From assembly GCF_900095285.1 (NCBI RefSeq), contig NZ_LT607734.1:682001-746000 (forward strand): 64,000 bases of DNA. The letters are read 5' to 3'. The notes under the pieces were generated by a model. It saw nothing but the letters and a program-made list of their open reading frames with translations. It was not told where the DNA came from and made no database searches. Shown here one piece after another: positions 55,552-64,000 of this stretch (its first letter is position 1; every line of letters starts with the position of its first letter). Made by a program: the position numbers and the translations under genes. This DNA comes from Fusobacterium gastrosuis. Its GTDB lineage: Bacteria > Fusobacteriota > Fusobacteriia > Fusobacteriales > Fusobacteriaceae.

Positions 55552-56166
55552 TTATTTTCTCCTAATAAAATTTTTTAAATTTGATAAGAAAGTTAAGAAT
55601 TTTTTAAATAAAAGAGCGATTTTATAGTAAATAGAAGTTTTATCATAAGAAATTTCTTTTTCTAAACTTTTTTCTAAGTACATCAGTTCAAAAATCTCAC
55701 CAAATTTTCCATATTTATTTTTTTGAAACTTTGAATCTATAATATAAATTTCATTTTTATTTGTAATAAGAAAATTTGCCAAATGAGAATCTCCATGAAG
55801 GAAACCTTTAGAGTGAATTTTTTTTAACTCTTCTATAACTAAATTAATTTCATTCTCATTAATAAAAGGTTTTCTTCCATCAACATATTCATAAACTAAA
55901 AAATTTTTTTCATAGAATATTGGAGTAGCAGTTTTAAAACCTAGAGAATTAATCTTTTGCATTTGTTTAAATTCTCTTTTACTTTCTCCACCACGAAAAA
56001 TGGCAAGAAATCTTTGCCATTTTCTAGTGTTTTTTTCAATAGGTTCTTTATATACATAAAGTTTATTTTGGTATATAAATGTAAAAACATAGCTTCTATG
56101 GTCTTTTTTTAAAATTTTTTCAATTTTTAGATTATTTGCTAAAAGTTTTATAATTTCCTCTTTCAT
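55552..56166 (-). CDS. lipopolysaccharide core heptose kinase-like protein (RfaY family)
   Basis: A 204-residue protein of the kinase-like RfaY/WaaY family. The catalytic loop is HGDSHLANFL (about residues 125-134), and IIDSKF stands where the DFG motif lies in protein kinases. A glycine-poor N-lobe has a Lys in LYVYKEP. It would phosphorylate a core heptose. The frame opens at ATG 56175, but AGGATG overlaps that codon, so the second ATG at 56166 with AGGA eight bases upstream is preferred. Confidence 0.78.
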   Translation of the reverse strand: MKEEIIKLLANNLKIEKILKKDHRSYVFTFIYQNKLYVYKEPIEKNTRKWQRFLAIFRGGESKREFKQMQKINSLGFKTATPIFYEKNFLVYEYVDGRKPFINENEINLVIEELKKIHSKGFLHGDSHLANFLITNKNEIYIIDSKFQKNKYGKFGEIFELMYLEKSLEKEISYDKTSIYYKIALLFKKFLTFLSNLKNFIRRK

Positions 56167-56186
56167 TTTATACATCCTAGCTTAAT

Positions 56187-57182
56187 TTATTTTGAATAAA
56201 GATAGTTTTTAATTTCCCTTTCTAAGGATTCAGGAAGAATTTCTCTCATACATCTAAAATGTTTTTCAGGGCAAGAATTTCCTCCATGTATTCCACAAGG
56301 TCTGCAATAAAGATTATTAACCTCAAAGACAGTACTATTTTTAGACCAAGGAAAAAATCCAAATTCTTTAACTGTTGGTCCAAAAATTCCAAAAATTTTT
56401 GTTTTTGGGAATGCTGAAGCTATATGAATAGGAGCTGAATCATTTGATATAACTAAATCAGAAATTTTACAAAGAGCTGCTAAGTCTAAAAGGGAAATTT
56501 TCCCTCTTAAATCTATAACTTTTGGACTTAACTCTAAATTAATTTCTTTTTCTTCTTCTCCACCACTTATAATAACTAGAAAATCTTCTACTTCTGACAA
56601 GTTTTTAATTAAACTTTTAAAGTATTCTTCAGGCCATTTTTTTGTAAACCATTTGCTACCGGGAGCAATAGTAATTATTTTTTTATTTGTTTTTCCAATA
56701 AATTTTTTGATATTATTGATATTATTTTGATCTGGATACATCTCCAACTCATATCGTTTTTCTGACTTATCAACAAAACTGAGCAATTTTTCAACTTCAT
56801 GCTTAGTTTTATCATATTTTATTTTTTCAGTGAATAAAAATGATAGGCTTGCGACATCGTAGCCTATTTTTATTTTTGCTCCACTAAAAAAACTAAGAAT
56901 AGAACTTCTAAAATATCTGTGGGGACATAGACATAAATCTATTTTTTTTGCTCTTAGAGAAAAAGTTAATTTTATAAAAGCAGAAAATCCTTTATCATTA
57001 CCATGCTTATCATAACAGATAATTTCTTTTATTCGAGGATTATTTGCTAGAACTGCTTTTCCAAGAGGTGTTGTTAAAAAAAATATATTTGAATCAGGAT
57101 ATTTATCTTTTAATTTGGCAATCAATGCAGTCGAAAGTACAATATCACCTATAAAAGCAGTATGTATTATCAATATATTCAT
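56187..57182 (-). CDS. glycosyltransferase family 9 protein (heptosyltransferase-like)
   Basis: The 331-residue GT9 protein begins MNILIIHTAFIGDIVLSTAL, and its sugar-nucleotide segment is LVISNDSAPIHIASAF. The Cys-rich end CRPCGIHGGNSCPEKHFRC is shared with the GT9 at 54547, whereas the GT9 at 57179 lacks it. It is probably an LPS-core heptosyltransferase of WaaF type. The start overlaps the upstream gene by four bases (ATGA). Confidence 0.86.
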   Translation of the reverse strand: MNILIIHTAFIGDIVLSTALIAKLKDKYPDSNIFFLTTPLGKAVLANNPRIKEIICYDKHGNDKGFSAFIKLTFSLRAKKIDLCLCPHRYFRSSILSFFSGAKIKIGYDVASLSFLFTEKIKYDKTKHEVEKLLSFVDKSEKRYELEMYPDQNNINNIKKFIGKTNKKIITIAPGSKWFTKKWPEEYFKSLIKNLSEVEDFLVIISGGEEEKEINLELSPKVIDLRGKISLLDLAALCKISDLVISNDSAPIHIASAFPKTKIFGIFGPTVKEFGFFPWSKNSTVFEVNNLYCRPCGIHGGNSCPEKHFRCMREILPESLEREIKNYLYSK

Positions 57183-58201
57183 ATTAAGGCCTCTAAAATT
57201 AAATTAGTTATTTTTTCTTCTATTTCTTTTGAGAAATTATCAAAATAAGGATTTTTATAGTTTTCAGTTTTGTTATTTTCGTCAGGAATTACATAATCAA
57301 CAGATAAATTTCCTAGGACTCCCCATCTAGTTGGATGTTGAGTTTTTTTATTAGGGTAGATAGCAACAATTTTTTTATTTAATGCCCCTGCAATGTGAGT
57401 AGGACCTGTTGAAGCTCCTAGATATACATCAGCTGAATTAATTATAGATGCAGTATTTAATATACTTGCACCATTTGCAAAAATATAAGTATTTTCTTCA
57501 TTTATTAAAGTTTTCAAATTATTAGCTCTTTCTTCATCGTTTATGTGACAAGTAATTATGATATTTAATTTTGAATTAAATTTATTTCTTACACTTTTTA
57601 AAATTTGAGCATATTCTTCATCTCTAATATTTTTAGCTGAACCTCCAATAAAAGGATTTACAACTAAAACTTTTCCTGAAATATTATTTTCTTTGAAATA
57701 TAAATTAGCAACATTTATATTTTCTTCGGTTAGTATAAGTTTTGTATTTAACTCATAGCAAGCACTAAATTTTATAGGATTTAATTTTTTAACTAAATCT
57801 AAATTATATTCTCCTTCGTTCTTAATAGATCTTGATCTTTTTTGGAAAACACCTTTATTATAAGTAAAAATAGAATTCAATTTTGACAAAGGTCCTATTC
57901 TTATTTTTGCCTTACTAGCCTTAGCCAAATTTGCAATATATTCATCGTTGTATAACGCAATAAAAACATCCGCTTTAAAATAAGAGATTTTTTCAAGTAG
58001 TTCAGCTTTACTGAAGTCATCAATTTTTATAATTCTATCAATGTATGGTAGATTACGGATGATATCGTAATTATAAGCTTTGACTAAAACAATTAACTCC
58101 GCTTTTGGGTACATTTTTTTTAGCATAAAAAAACTAGGGATAGAAAGAACTAAATCCCCAATTTTATCAGTTCGTGATACTAAAATTCTTTTAATCTCCA
58201 T
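57179..58201 (-). CDS. glycosyltransferase family 9 protein (heptosyltransferase-like)
   Basis: The 340-residue GT9 protein has N-terminal RILVSRTDKIGDLVLSIPSFF and the C-terminal VYLGASTGPTHIAGAL segment. It differs from its two neighbours in having no terminal Cys cluster. It is a candidate for WaaC- or WaaQ-like transfer to the inner core. It overlaps the upstream GT2 gene by 11 bases, so translation is probably coupled. Confidence 0.85.
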   Translation of the reverse strand: MEIKRILVSRTDKIGDLVLSIPSFFMLKKMYPKAELIVLVKAYNYDIIRNLPYIDRIIKIDDFSKAELLEKISYFKADVFIALYNDEYIANLAKASKAKIRIGPLSKLNSIFTYNKGVFQKRSRSIKNEGEYNLDLVKKLNPIKFSACYELNTKLILTEENINVANLYFKENNISGKVLVVNPFIGGSAKNIRDEEYAQILKSVRNKFNSKLNIIITCHINDEERANNLKTLINEENTYIFANGASILNTASIINSADVYLGASTGPTHIAGALNKKIVAIYPNKKTQHPTRWGVLGNLSVDYVIPDENNKTENYKNPYFDNFSKEIEEKITNLILEALI

Positions 58202-58976
58202 TTTTAAAACCTTCTTTTATATAAGCATTGTTTCTATAAATTTCCTTTAGTTTATAATATTTTACCATGGTATATAATGAACTTGTAATTGCAAGAATAA
58301 AACCTTCCAATCCGTCTAAAAAACCTAACCTAAAAAAATACATTCTTATAAACTTATATATTGGATTTAAAACTATCGAAACAAGACTAGCTTTCTTATT
58401 TTTTTTGTAGTATTCAATAGCTCCTAAAGTTGTGTATTTATTAAATTTTGTAAAATAATCTTCTAAATCAGAATAACTGTGATGCAGGATATATTCATTA
58501 ATTTTTCCAATGTGTGAGTTTGTTATAAATTCTTCATGTACATTATTTTCATTGAATCTTCCAGAATTTTTTTTGAAAAGTCGAATTCTATAAGAATTGC
58601 TCCAGCCACCATGCTTTATCTTTTTCCCAAAGCAAACAGACATAAAATTGATTTTGAAAACATCAATTTTATCATTTTTATCATCCTTTATATCCGCAAT
58701 TTTTTTAGCAAGCTCTTCTGAGATTTCTTCATCGGCATCAATATTTAAAACCCATTCAGAAGATGCTAATTCTATGGCTTTATTTCTTTGGGGACCATAG
58801 CCCAGCCATTTTTGAAAATAAAATTTTGCATTGAAATTTTTGGCAATTTCTTCAGTTTTATCAGTAGAACCACTATCTACAATGACGATCTCATCAGCAA
58901 ATTTTTTTACTGATTCTAGAGTCCTTGCCAAATTTTTTTCTTCGTTTAAAGTTATAATCGAAACAGTTAAAGTCAT
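58191..58976 (-). CDS. glycosyltransferase family 2 protein, WaaE/KdtX-like
   Basis: The 261-residue GT-A enzyme has SIITLNEEKNLARTLESVK, the DSGSTDKTEEI nucleotide segment, a DADEE metal motif (WVLNIDADEEIS) and the HHSYSDLEDY segment typical of WaaE/KdtX LPS-core glucosyltransferases. The C-terminal hydrophobic region may contact the membrane. It probably adds glucose to inner-core heptose. It is 17 bases downstream of the deacetylase gene. Confidence 0.87.
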   Translation of the reverse strand: MTLTVSIITLNEEKNLARTLESVKKFADEIVIVDSGSTDKTEEIAKNFNAKFYFQKWLGYGPQRNKAIELASSEWVLNIDADEEISEELAKKIADIKDDKNDKIDVFKINFMSVCFGKKIKHGGWSNSYRIRLFKKNSGRFNENNVHEEFITNSHIGKINEYILHHSYSDLEDYFTKFNKYTTLGAIEYYKKNKKASLVSIVLNPIYKFIRMYFFRLGFLDGLEGFILAITSSLYTMVKYYKLKEIYRNNAYIKEGFKNGD

Positions 58977-58993
58977 ATCATCACCTTATATTA

Positions 58994-60079
58994 TTAAGAT
59001 AGGAAACCATAAATTTTGCCTAGAATTAAATTTCTGGCAACTAATAAATTAAGTTTAAATTTAGATACAGTATAATTCCGTAGCTCAATTCTTCTAATCA
59101 TGTCCCAGTTAGCTTCAGGAGAATTTGTACCTTTTTTTGTAGAGATAAAACCAATAACTCCTAAGTTTTTTAAAATTTTTATAGTTCTGTTGTTTCTATG
59201 CCCCCAGGGCCAACAGAAAAATTGAACATTATTTCCTATTTTTTTTTCTATTAAATTTTTATTTTCTAAAAATTCATTCTGAATTCTTTTTATATATTCT
59301 TCTTCTGTTTCTTTAGAAAAATATTTTTTATTAATATCAATAAAGTTTTGAGCTGCTATTAATTGTTGTTTTTTATCAGTAATATTTACTAATTGTTCAT
59401 TAAAGAAATTTTTAAAAATATTAAAAAAATCTTTTTTTATTATTAAAGCTGGTCCTGTGTATTCACCACGTTTTGAAAAAATTGGGAAATTATCTTCAGC
59501 TTCGCCATATAAATAGATATCAGTATAATCCATTTTATCTTTTTTTGAAAAATCTAAAATTTTTGAGTCAGTGAACATAGCAGTATGTTTATGGGAATGA
59601 GCTTGAAAATCTAAAAGTCCACTATCATACATTTCTTTTATTTCTTCCCATGATAAATACTGTTCAGAAAATCCAATGCCACTTTTAAGAAAATTCTTAA
59701 TTGCTTCATAATTAGCTTCATAATTAAGTTCAATTTTTGGCTCAAATTCTCTTTTATCAGCGATATATAATGTATTTAAAAAAATCGTAGCTTTCATATT
59801 ATATTTTTTTAGAAGAGGGAAAACATATTTATAATTATCAAAATAACCATCATCAAATGTAATTAATATCGAGTTTTTTGAAGGTTTTTTTGAATAATAT
59901 TCACTTATAGTAAGAGTGTTCATATTAAGTTTTTCTATTATTTTTAGATGCTCTTCAAAAAGTTCAGGGGGAACATTTGATAGAGGATTTACTTGATGAT
60001 ACAAAAATATAGGAATCCCTTTTTTATTGTAGAAAATTAATGCTATTAATAAAAATAAAAAACAAAGAATTATAGTCAT
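58994..60079 (-). CDS. polysaccharide deacetylase family protein
   Basis: The 361-residue protein has an N-terminal transmembrane anchor (about residues 2-18) and an NodB/CE4 domain. IPIFLYHQVNPLSN and SILITFDDGYFDNYKYVFPLL hold the Asp-Asp metal motif, and HSHKH is the His pair. A later WPWGHRN carries further family residues. It would deacetylate a cell-surface sugar. It is the first gene of the LPS cluster. A possible -10 (TATAAT near 60115) lies upstream, with no good -35. Confidence 0.85.
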   Translation of the reverse strand: MTIILCFLFLLIALIFYNKKGIPIFLYHQVNPLSNVPPELFEEHLKIIEKLNMNTLTISEYYSKKPSKNSILITFDDGYFDNYKYVFPLLKKYNMKATIFLNTLYIADKREFEPKIELNYEANYEAIKNFLKSGIGFSEQYLSWEEIKEMYDSGLLDFQAHSHKHTAMFTDSKILDFSKKDKMDYTDIYLYGEAEDNFPIFSKRGEYTGPALIIKKDFFNIFKNFFNEQLVNITDKKQQLIAAQNFIDINKKYFSKETEEEYIKRIQNEFLENKNLIEKKIGNNVQFFCWPWGHRNNRTIKILKNLGVIGFISTKKGTNSPEANWDMIRRIELRNYTVSKFKLNLLVARNLILGKIYGFLS

Positions 60080-60131
60080 AATTTTACCTTTCTAAAAATT
60101 AATTAGTATTATATTATAGCATATTTTAAAT

Positions 60132-60164
60132 AAAAAAGCTGAAGTAATATATAAAAACTTCAGC
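60132..60164 (-). terminator. terminator of the liv operon
   Basis: On the minus strand GCTGAAGT/ACTTCAGC (60164-60157 and 60145-60138) is followed by TTTTTT. Confidence 0.85.
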
Positions 60165-60178
60165 ATAGAATTTTAGTA

Positions 60179-60892
60179 TTAAGCTCCAAGATATGCTTTT
60201 TTTACGCTATCATTATGTAATAAATCTTGTGCTTTACCTTCAAGTATAATATTTCCGGTTTCTATAACATAGGCTCTATCTGAAATAGAAAGTGCCATTT
60301 TTGCATTTTGTTCGACTAAAAGAATAGTAGTTCCTTTTTCTTTTAATTGTCTGATAACTTCAAAAATTTCTTTAACAAATAATGGAGAAAGTCCCATTGA
60401 AGGTTCGTCTAAAATTAAAAGCTTAGGTCTACTCATAAGAGCTCTCCCCATTGCTAGCATCTGTTGTTCTCCACCAGATAAAGTCCCTGCTAATTGATTT
60501 TTTCTCTCTGACATTCTTGGAAAAACTTTATAAAAATCTGCTCTATCTTTTTCCATATTAGCAGCACTATCTTTGATAGTAAATTGCCCTAATTTTAAAT
60601 TATCTTTTACAGCAAGTTTAGAAAAAATTCTTCTTCCTTCAGGAACCTGAGCAATCCCTAATCTACACATATTATGTGCATCTTCTTTTGTTATATCCTT
60701 ACCTTCAAAAAAAATAGAACCACTTTTTGGTCTGATAAGTCCAGATATAGTTTGCAGAGTTGTTGTTTTACCCGCTCCGTTAGCACCTATGATAGAAACA
60801 ACTTCTCCTTCTTCTACTTTTAATGAAATACCTTTTAGTGCATGGATATTATCATAAAAAACATGTAAATCTTTAATTTCTAACATAGCCAT
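60179..60892 (-). CDS. livF: branched-chain amino acid ABC transporter ATP-binding protein LivF
   Basis: A 237-residue ABC ATPase. Walker A is GANGAGKTTTL, the signature is LSGGEQQMLAMGRALM, and Walker B is LLILDEPSMGLSP; this signature (GGEQQMLA) is typical of LivF. It powers uptake of Leu/Ile/Val with LivG. The start overlaps the livG stop by one base (TAATG). It is the last gene of the operon. Confidence 0.95.
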   Translation of the reverse strand: MAMLEIKDLHVFYDNIHALKGISLKVEEGEVVSIIGANGAGKTTTLQTISGLIRPKSGSIFFEGKDITKEDAHNMCRLGIAQVPEGRRIFSKLAVKDNLKLGQFTIKDSAANMEKDRADFYKVFPRMSERKNQLAGTLSGGEQQMLAMGRALMSRPKLLILDEPSMGLSPLFVKEIFEVIRQLKEKGTTILLVEQNAKMALSISDRAYVIETGNIILEGKAQDLLHNDSVKKAYLGA

Positions 60893-61671
60893 TATATATC
60901 ATCCTCCTTACCAAGATACGCTTCCACTACTTTTGGGTTATTTATAACTTCTTTAGGGTCACCACTTGCTAAGATTGTTCCATAATTTAGAACAATAAGT
61001 CTTTCACAAATACCTAATACAAGCTTCATATCATGTTCGATTAAAAGTATTGCTATTCCAAATTTATCCCTGATTAATTTTATTGTATTCATTAAATCTT
61101 CAGTTTCTTTTGGATTCATTCCAGCTGCAGGTTCATCAAGAAGTAACAGTTTTGGATTGGTAGCCATAGCTCTTGCAATCTCTAACTTTCTTTGTTCACC
61201 ATAGGGAAGGTTTCCAGCTGGCATATCTGCATATTTATCTAAATCAAAAATTTTTAGAAGCTCCATAGCTTTTTCTCTTGCATCTTTCTCTTCTTTCCAG
61301 AATTTAGGAAGACGAAACATACCAGATAAAATTCCGTATTTCATATGAAAATTATAAGCAGCTATAACATTGTCAGCAACAGAAAGATATTTGAATAATC
61401 TTATATTTTGGAATGTTCTAGCTAAGCCTTTTCTAACTAATTTTGAAGTAGCAGTTTTTGTTACTTTTTCTCCATTAAAAGTATAATCTCCAGAAGTTGC
61501 ATTATAAACTCCAGTCAAAATGTTAAATACAGTTGTCTTTCCTGCACCATTTGGTCCTATTAATCCGACAAGTTCTTTAGGTTTAATTTCAAGATTAAAA
61601 TTGTCAACGGCTTTTAAAGCACCGAAAGTGATACAAATATCTTTTGCAACTAAAATTGAGTTATTTTCCAT
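60892..61671 (-). CDS. livG: branched-chain amino acid ABC transporter ATP-binding protein LivG
   Basis: A 259-residue ABC ATPase with Walker A GPNGAGKTTVF, the LivG-type signature LPYGEQRKLEIARAMA and Walker B LLLLDEPAAGMNP. The frame opens at GTG 61680, but AAGGAAG lies nine bases before the ATG at 61671, so that start was chosen. It overlaps livM by 11 bases. Confidence 0.95.
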   Translation of the reverse strand: MENNSILVAKDICITFGALKAVDNFNLEIKPKELVGLIGPNGAGKTTVFNILTGVYNATSGDYTFNGEKVTKTATSKLVRKGLARTFQNIRLFKYLSVADNVIAAYNFHMKYGILSGMFRLPKFWKEEKDAREKAMELLKIFDLDKYADMPAGNLPYGEQRKLEIARAMATNPKLLLLDEPAAGMNPKETEDLMNTIKLIRDKFGIAILLIEHDMKLVLGICERLIVLNYGTILASGDPKEVINNPKVVEAYLGKEDDI

Positions 61672-62638
61672 TTTTATCACTTCCTTTTTTATTAATAAAA
61701 TAATTGATAATTTTACTTATTTGAAATTCCTCCCTACCAAGTAGACCTTTAGGTCTGAATAACATCATAACTATAAGTATTAAAGGATAGACAATCATTC
61801 TATATTCGGCGAAACTACGAAGAGCCTCAGGCAATATTGTTAAAACAATTGCAGAAAGAATAGAACCAGTAAAACTTCCCATTCCACCCAAGACAACCAT
61901 AACTAAAATATTAATAGAATAATTATAATCAAATTGTTTAGCTCCTAAGACACCTAAATTGTGAGCATAGATTCCACCTGCTATACCAGCAAACACTGCA
62001 GATAATACAAAGGCAAAAGTTTTATAATAAGTTGTATTTATGCCTGAAGCCTCACTGGCAATTTCATCTTCTCTAATTGCTAAAATTGCTCTACCATGTC
62101 TACTTGTCATAATAGAATACATCAAAATGACAGAGGCAATAGAAATAATGTAAATAATATTAAAGTTATTGATACGAGGTATTCCAGTCAGTCCTTGAGC
62201 TCCTCCAGTAAATTTAAAGTATTCAATCAAAACCCTAATAATTTCTCCAAAAGCAAGAGTGATAATAGCCAAATAATCTCCATTTAATCTCAAGGCAGGA
62301 ATTCCAATGATAAGTCCTATAACTCCAGCTACAAGTCCACCAACTAAAAGAGCTATTAAATATCCTGGAATACCACTGACAATAGCATGTTTAGTTAAAA
62401 GTGCAGAGGCATAGGCTCCAACGGACATAAAGCCTGCATGCCCTAGGGTGATTTGTCCAAGGCAGCCAACTGTAACATTCAAACTAACAGCAAGAATAAT
62501 ATTTATTAAAATTAAAATTATAATTCCACTTTGGTACCTAGAGAAAATTCCTGAGCCTATAAGAGAAGAAAATATAAAAAATACAATTGCTAATAAAGTG
62601 TAAGTTAATAAATAGCTCAATTTTTTATTTTTATTCAT
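61661..62638 (-). CDS. livM: branched-chain amino acid ABC transporter permease LivM
   Basis: The 325-residue membrane permease has about ten helices. VTVGCLGQITLGHAGFMSVGAYASALL (in part, GQITLGHAGFMSVGAY) is the LivM signature, and SRHGRAILAIREDEIASEASGI (shorter blocks RAILAIREDE) is the coupling loop for the ATPases. It forms the channel together with LivH, which lies one base upstream. Confidence 0.94.
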   Translation of the reverse strand: MNKNKKLSYLLTYTLLAIVFFIFSSLIGSGIFSRYQSGIIILILINIILAVSLNVTVGCLGQITLGHAGFMSVGAYASALLTKHAIVSGIPGYLIALLVGGLVAGVIGLIIGIPALRLNGDYLAIITLAFGEIIRVLIEYFKFTGGAQGLTGIPRINNFNIIYIISIASVILMYSIMTSRHGRAILAIREDEIASEASGINTTYYKTFAFVLSAVFAGIAGGIYAHNLGVLGAKQFDYNYSINILVMVVLGGMGSFTGSILSAIVLTILPEALRSFAEYRMIVYPLILIVMMLFRPKGLLGREEFQISKIINYFINKKGSDKNGK

Positions 62639-62639
62639 A

Positions 62640-63524
62640 TTACACCTTCTCCTTTAAATTTTTTCCTAAAATACCAGTAGGTTTAAATAATAAAACTACT
62701 ATTAATATTGCAAAAACAAAAGCATCTGCGAGTTGTGAAGATAGATATGCTCTTGTCAAACTTTCAATAATACCTAAAATAAAACCTCCAAGCACAGCTC
62801 CAGGCAGAATTCCTATCCCACCAAGCACGGCAGCAACAAAGGCTTTAATTCCTAACATCGATCCCATAAGTGGTTGAACTTGTGGATAAGCTGAAACATA
62901 AAGAACAGAACCAACTGCAGCAAGCCCACTTCCTATTGCAAAAGTGAGTTGAATAGTTCTATCTACATTTATTCCAACAAGTTTAGAAGCAGAATAATCT
63001 TGACTTGTTGCAATCATCGCTTTACCATATTTTGTATTTTTCATAAAGAGATGTAAAGCAATTGAAAGTAATATAGTTAAAACTATTGTAACAATTGCAC
63101 CAAAACTTATTTGTATTCTTCCAAAAGCAAGAGGTGCTTGTGTGAAAACTTTAGGGAATGACCTTGTATTGGGAGTAAAAAGTTTCATGAATACATTTTC
63201 TATAAATAAACTTACACCAATTGCAGTAATTAAATTGGAAATTCTAGGAGAATTTCTAAGGGGTCTATATGCAATTCTCTCCGCAATGCAACCTATAATT
63301 GCACAAATAATTATTGCGGGAATAATAGTTGCCCATACAGGAAGACCAAAAGAATTAAAAATAGGAATTGAAAATAGAGAAACATACGCCCCTATCATTA
63401 TTATATCCCCATGAGCAAAATTTATTAATTGTGCTATACCATATACCATAGTATATCCTAAAGATACAAGGGCATATATACTTCCTATTTGTAAACCGTT
63501 TATAATTTGAAGTAAAAATTCCAT
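62640..63524 (-). CDS. livH: branched-chain amino acid ABC transporter permease LivH
   Basis: The 294-residue permease begins with the LivH pattern MEFLLQIINGLQIGSIYALV and GYTMVYGIAQLINFAHGDI, and has the coupling loop GKAMIATSQDYSASKLVGI. It has about eight helices. AAAGGAG precedes the start. A hairpin terminator at 63552-63582 separates it from livJ, which would lower permease relative to binding-protein expression. Confidence 0.94.
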   Translation of the reverse strand: MEFLLQIINGLQIGSIYALVSLGYTMVYGIAQLINFAHGDIIMIGAYVSLFSIPIFNSFGLPVWATIIPAIIICAIIGCIAERIAYRPLRNSPRISNLITAIGVSLFIENVFMKLFTPNTRSFPKVFTQAPLAFGRIQISFGAIVTIVLTILLSIALHLFMKNTKYGKAMIATSQDYSASKLVGINVDRTIQLTFAIGSGLAAVGSVLYVSAYPQVQPLMGSMLGIKAFVAAVLGGIGILPGAVLGGFILGIIESLTRAYLSSQLADAFVFAILIVVLLFKPTGILGKNLKEKV

Positions 63525-63551
63525 CTTCTATTATCAACTCCTTTTTGATAT

Positions 63552-63582
63552 AAAAAGCCATCTCTCTTTTGGGAAAGATGGC
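63552..63582 (-). terminator. terminator or attenuator between livJ and livH
   Basis: On the minus strand GCCATCT/AGATGGC (63582-63576 and 63563-63557) is followed by TTTTT. Partial read-through would explain higher binding-protein levels. Confidence 0.7.
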
Positions 63583-63609
63583 AATTTACATCTTAAACTC
63601 AAATACCTA

Positions 63610-64000
63610 CTATTTAGAAATTACAGAATCAAATGTATAATCTCCATTAACTATTTTTATAACAGTAACACCTTTTACAGGGTTATTTTTTTCGTCAAAA
63701 GTTAAAGAACCAGTAACACCACTGAATTGTGCTTCTTTTATAGCCTTTGTTAAAGCCTCTTTATCAGTTGTTCCAGCTTTTTCCATAGCTTCTTTAATTA
63801 AGTAAACTGTATCATAGCTTAAAGCAGAAAATGCAGAAGGCTCATCATTAAATTTAGCTTTATAATTAGTTATAAAATTTTGAACTTTTTCTGATGTATC
63901 TTTTACAGAATAGTGATTAGCAAAATAAACTCCTTCAATTGCAGAGTAAGAAGATTTATCAACAGTTTTTACAACTCCATCCCAACCATCAGGACCTAGG
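63610..64000 (-). CDS. livJ: branched-chain amino acid ABC transporter substrate-binding protein, C-terminal part
   Basis: A minus-strand frame runs from the right edge to TAG at 63612-63610. Its 129 visible codons read GPDGWDGVVKT...YSAIEGVYFANHYS and then SAFSALSYDTVYLIKEAME, typical of the Leu/Ile/Val-binding protein C-terminal lobe. The signal peptide and N-terminal lobe lie outside the window. It is the first gene of the liv operon in transcription order, as is usual. Confidence 0.9.
   Translation of the reverse strand, partial: LGPDGWDGVVKTVDKSSYSAIEGVYFANHYSVKDTSEKVQNFITNYKAKFNDEPSAFSALSYDTVYLIKEAMEKAGTTDKEALTKAIKEAQFSGVTGSLTFDEKNNPVKGVTVIKIVNGDYTFDSVISK

Overview
The window is a very AT-rich, gene-dense bacterial chromosome segment. 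Gene content and protein style point to Fusobacterium, probably the F. nucleatum group: a complete Rnf complex, methionine gamma-lyase, pyruvate:ferredoxin oxidoreductase, an FMN-riboswitch riboflavin operon with an ImpX-type transporter, LPS-core glycosyltransferases (so an outer membrane), OmpA-type lipoproteins and D-lactate dehydrogenase. No insertion sequence, prophage, plasmid gene or CRISPR array was seen. The species call is inference from recognised families, not a database match.

Layout. 1-3548: tail of a probable truA, a GNAT acetyltransferase, a PerR-like Fur regulator with a promoter and Per box, a siroheme sulfite/nitrite reductase, and pth. 3553-8868: the rnfCDGEAB operon, whose RnfB lacks the usual C-terminal ferredoxin clusters and carries three 56-residue repeats instead. 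8884-13976: a HAD phosphatase with a DUF1275 membrane protein, a C39-like protein, an OmpA-like lipoprotein, D-lactate dehydrogenase and an EamA transporter. 14118-25295: a fermentation block with fhs, a MocR-type regulator divergent from megL, a NhaC-family antiporter, pyruvate:ferredoxin oxidoreductase and a CoA-disulfide-reductase-type NADH oxidase. Reduced ferredoxin from pyruvate would feed Rnf, which makes NADH and an ion gradient; the NADH oxidase would remove oxygen.

25589-29570: a cold-shock protein with a long leader, then DUF2207, LemA, an unknown protein and a hypoxanthine-DNA glycosylase. 29571-34845: FMN riboswitch, intrinsic terminator, four 132-133 bp tandem repeats, then impX-ribH-ribD-ribE-ribBA. 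34871-47060: a full UMP biosynthesis operon led by a PyrR attenuator (pyrR, pyrB, pyrC, carA, carB, pyrK, pyrD, metA, pyrF, pyrE and a PHP phosphatase). A second terminator/antiterminator-like pair lies between pyrR and pyrB, and a homoserine O-acetyltransferase gene is inserted among the pyr genes.

47062-50499: a Nudix hydrolase with a DUF1576 membrane protein, a GIY-YIG protein, and an array of 11 tRNA genes behind one strong promoter. 50587-54527 (minus): recA-recX-tsaD-lipoprotein. 54547-60079 (minus): an LPS-core cluster (deacetylase, WaaE-like GT2, three GT9 heptosyltransferase-like genes, one RfaY-like kinase). 60132-64000 (minus): branched-chain amino-acid ABC transporter livJ(partial)-H-M-G-F.

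The most unusual items are the RnfB architecture, the pyrR-pyrB attenuator that uses the pyrB ribosome-binding site as a terminator arm, the tandem repeats between the FMN riboswitch and impX, and a two-copy intergenic element (8884-8983 and 23866-23951) with three conserved boxes around a variable hairpin. All promoters, hairpins and start choices were read by eye and none was computed.
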